Shown: positions 62,140 to 64,000 of the stretch, in pieces
How the letters are laid out: each line of letters starts with the position of its first letter
How positions within the stretch are numbered: the first letter of the stretch is position 1
Source of the DNA: Xenopus tropicalis
Lineage: Eukaryota > Chordata > Amphibia > Anura > Pipidae
Direction: 5' to 3'
DNA: 64,000 bases
Assembly: GCF_000004195.4 (NCBI RefSeq)
Contig: NC_030678.2
Location: 79,024,904-79,088,903, forward strand
The notes under the pieces: generated by a model
Seen by the model: the letters and a program-made list of their open reading frames with translations, nothing else
Databases searched by the model: none
What the model was told of the DNA's origin: nothing
Position numbers and translations under genes: made by a program

Positions 62140-63060
62140 AGGAGAATTTCATTGTTCTCATGTAGAAGACGTGCTGCTTTTTTAACTTTCTTAACACCCA
62201 TAATCTGTTGGACCGGCTGCAATCTGATTTTCGGCCTGCGCACTCTACTGAGACGGCGTTGTGCACTCTACTGAGACGGCGTTGTGCAGAGTTACAAATG
62301 ACCTTCAGGTTGCCAAAGCCAAAGATTACTTTTCTATACTAATCCTCCTCGATCTATCAGCTGCGTTTGATACAGTCGACCACTCCCTCCTGATGCAAAT
62401 TCTGCATTTGATTGATATCCGTAGTCAGGGTGCATCCTGGATCTCTTCTTACCTCTCTAACCAATCCATCACTGTCTCCTATGTAAACAAAACCTCATCT
62501 CCAGTTCCACTTAATGTGGGGGTACCCCAAGACTTTGTACTTGGGTCATTGTTGTTCTCTGTCTACACACTGTCTTTGGGAGATCTTATCCATTCATTTG
62601 GCTTTAAATACCATCTGTATGCTGATAATATCCAAATGTATTTTTTGAGTCCTTCATTAACAGTTGAAACTGAGTTTCAAATCTCTAACTGCCTCCTAGC
62701 TATCTCCAATTGGATGAACCAACACCACCTCAAACTGAACCTAACAAAAACTGAACTAATGATATTTCCGCCTAAGCCTGATCCTACCCCCCCCCCCTTT
62801 ACTATTTCTATCAATGGCACCCTCATCAACCCCTGTCGATTTGGCGCGTTGTCTGACCATATTAACACCACTGTCAAAACCTTTTTCTTACGCAATATTG
62901 CCAAAATCAGTCCCTTTCTTTCTACTGCAACAGCTAGGCTGCTCATGCATGCTCCCATCCTATCCCGCTACTGCTGCCAGAATTCTCTTCCTTTCATCCA
63001 GGAGAGTCAAGGCCCTTCCCCTGCTAAAGTCCTGATTGTGGCTTAAACAAATAATATCTT
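62140..63060 (+). pseudogene. L2-clade LINE reverse-transcriptase fragment
   Basis: The plus strand starts with NLLDRLQSDFRPAHSTETAL. A 23-bp tandem duplication (gcactctactgagacggcgttgt, 62238-62283) then shifts the frame. An open stretch of about 250 codons follows: [23 protein letters not shown] (catalytic Asp block), GVPQDFVLGSLLF (normally GVPQGSVLGP), LYADN where the active YADD should be, and HLKLNLTKTELMIFPP. A C-run marks 62790-62800. The active-site loss and frame damage show a dead copy. The element resumes after the MITE cluster at 63904. Confidence 0.9.
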
Positions 63061-63074
63061 ACAAACTCCTTCTC

Positions 63075-63903
63075 TTAAAGGAGAAAGAAAGGTAAAAATT
63101 AAGTAAGCTTTATCAGAAAGTTCTATGTAAATACAGCTATAAGCACTCACAGAGTTCTCTGTCAAAAGATTTCTTGTGATTGGCTCAGATCCACATTCCT
63201 AAGGGGGAAGAGTGAGTTCTTAGCATTCTTGACAAGGAGGGAGCAGGAAAGAGCAGAAAGCAAAGAGCTGTGTGTCTCTGGCAGAGGAAAACAGACACAA
63301 CTAATCTTTTGACAGGGAACTCAGTGCAGCGTTTCTGTGTGTGCTTATGGCTGTATTTACATAGACCTTTCTGATAAAGCTTACTTAGTTTTTGCCTTTC
63401 CTTCTCCTAACAGTAACACCAAAAAATTAAAGTGTATAAAAGTAATTACTATATAATGTAATGCTGCTCTGTACTGGTACAACTGGTGTGTTTTCCTTAG
63501 AAAGACTACTATAGTTTATATAAATAAAGCTTCTGTGTAGCCACGGGGGCAGCCATATACAGGAGAAAAGGCACAGGTTACTTAGCGGATAACAGATAAA
63601 ACCCCATTATATTCTACAAAGCTTATCTGTTATCTGCTATGTGCCTGTGCCTTTTCTCCTTTTTCCCAACTTCAATGGCTGCCCCTGTGTTGACATAGCA
63701 GCTCATTTATATAAACTATAGTAGTGTTTCTGTTGCAAAGTTACCAGTTTTACCAGCACAGGGCAACTGTACATTACATTTTAATTACTTTAAAACACTT
63801 TCATTTTTTGGTGTTACTGTTCCTTTAAGGGCACTATTGAGAGAACTGAAGGTATGCCTGCAGCTTGAGATTAACTCTTTATTAGCCTTTCCTTCTCCTT
63901 TAA
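63075..63903. repeat. Nested T2-like MITE cluster inside the L2 fragment
   Basis: TTAA at 63075-63078 with end AAGGAGAAAGAAAGG. A paired stem follows ('aagtaagctttatcagaaag' against 'tttctgataaagcttactta'), running to CCTTTCCTTCTCC at about 63407. A family L MITE (about 63407-63828, ends AACAGTAACACC and GGTGTTACTGTTCC) comes next. Then a 75-bp right end (63829-63903, TTAA at 63900-63903) is nearly identical to 29325-29400. Confidence 0.8.
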
Positions 63904-64000
63904 CCTTCAAAGCTCTCCATTCCTCTGCTCCTCACTACATCTCTTCTCTTGTGTCTCCATACGTTCCTGGCTGACTCCTCACAGAGCAACTGCTTGTTTG
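63904..64000 (+). pseudogene. L2 LINE fragment, continuation to window edge
   Basis: Directly after the MITE's TTAA, the plus strand encodes FKALHSSAPHYISSLVSPYV, the conserved C-terminal block of L2-type ORF2, then a stop. It continues the fragment at 62140-63060 and runs off the window. Confidence 0.85.

Noticed and set aside
58110..62140. Search for FABP3, the expected upstream neighbour
   Set aside because: No segment resembles FABP exon 1 or exon 2 on either strand. The neighbour is probably outside the window or synteny differs.
1..64000. CRISPR arrays, operons, tRNA or rRNA genes
   Set aside because: No regularly spaced short repeats with unique spacers, no cloverleaf-like A and B boxes and no rRNA text were seen. 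The sequence is animal nuclear DNA.

Overview
This window is vertebrate nuclear DNA, almost certainly from a clawed frog (Xenopus, with X. tropicalis the best guess). It is AT-rich and gene-poor. It is crowded with DNA-transposon remnants and MITEs: TTAA-flanked 'T2-like' MITEs, a TA-flanked MITE with CAGGTATGGGA ends, several hAT elements with 8-bp target duplications, and Tc1-like elements. CR1 and L2-clade LINE fragments are also present. The species call rests on recognising these repeat families from memory, not on a database search.

The only protein-coding gene that can be read end to end is on the minus strand: a ten-exon SERINC2 orthologue (serine incorporator 2, a ten-pass membrane protein of 448 residues). 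Its coding exons run from the ATG at 57908 to the stop at 30987. Every junction has GT..AG, the frame is open throughout, and intron 1 is 16.4 kb. Short introns at the 3' half contrast with introns 1 and 3, which are swollen by transposons. A GC-rich 5' flank lies at about 57.9-58.1 kb and polyadenylation candidates lie at 30.66-30.81 kb.

Layout. 1-21.9 kb: no recognisable gene, many MITEs, one weak candidate minus-strand exon near 8.7 kb. 21.94-22.47 kb: a CpG-rich island with a CRE-like site, probably the promoter of a neighbouring gene whose exons I could not find. 22.7-30.9 kb: hAT, L2, Tc1-like and CR1 remnants and a nested pair of T2-like MITEs. 31-57.9 kb: SERINC2 with its introns. These hold a SPIN-like hAT MITE (37.1 kb), a CR1 fragment (37.8-38.4 kb), an almost complete but inactivated Tc1 element (43.09-44.67 kb), and a multi-layer nest of hAT and T2-like elements (50.8-54.2 kb). 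58.1-64 kb: upstream flank with LINE tails, a Tc1 transposase remnant, and an L2 reverse-transcriptase fragment split by nested MITEs at the right edge.

The genes do not form a functional system. The interest lies in one clean membrane-protein gene and an unusually legible transposon stratigraphy, in which target-site duplications let insertions be ordered in time. No new biological system could be supported.
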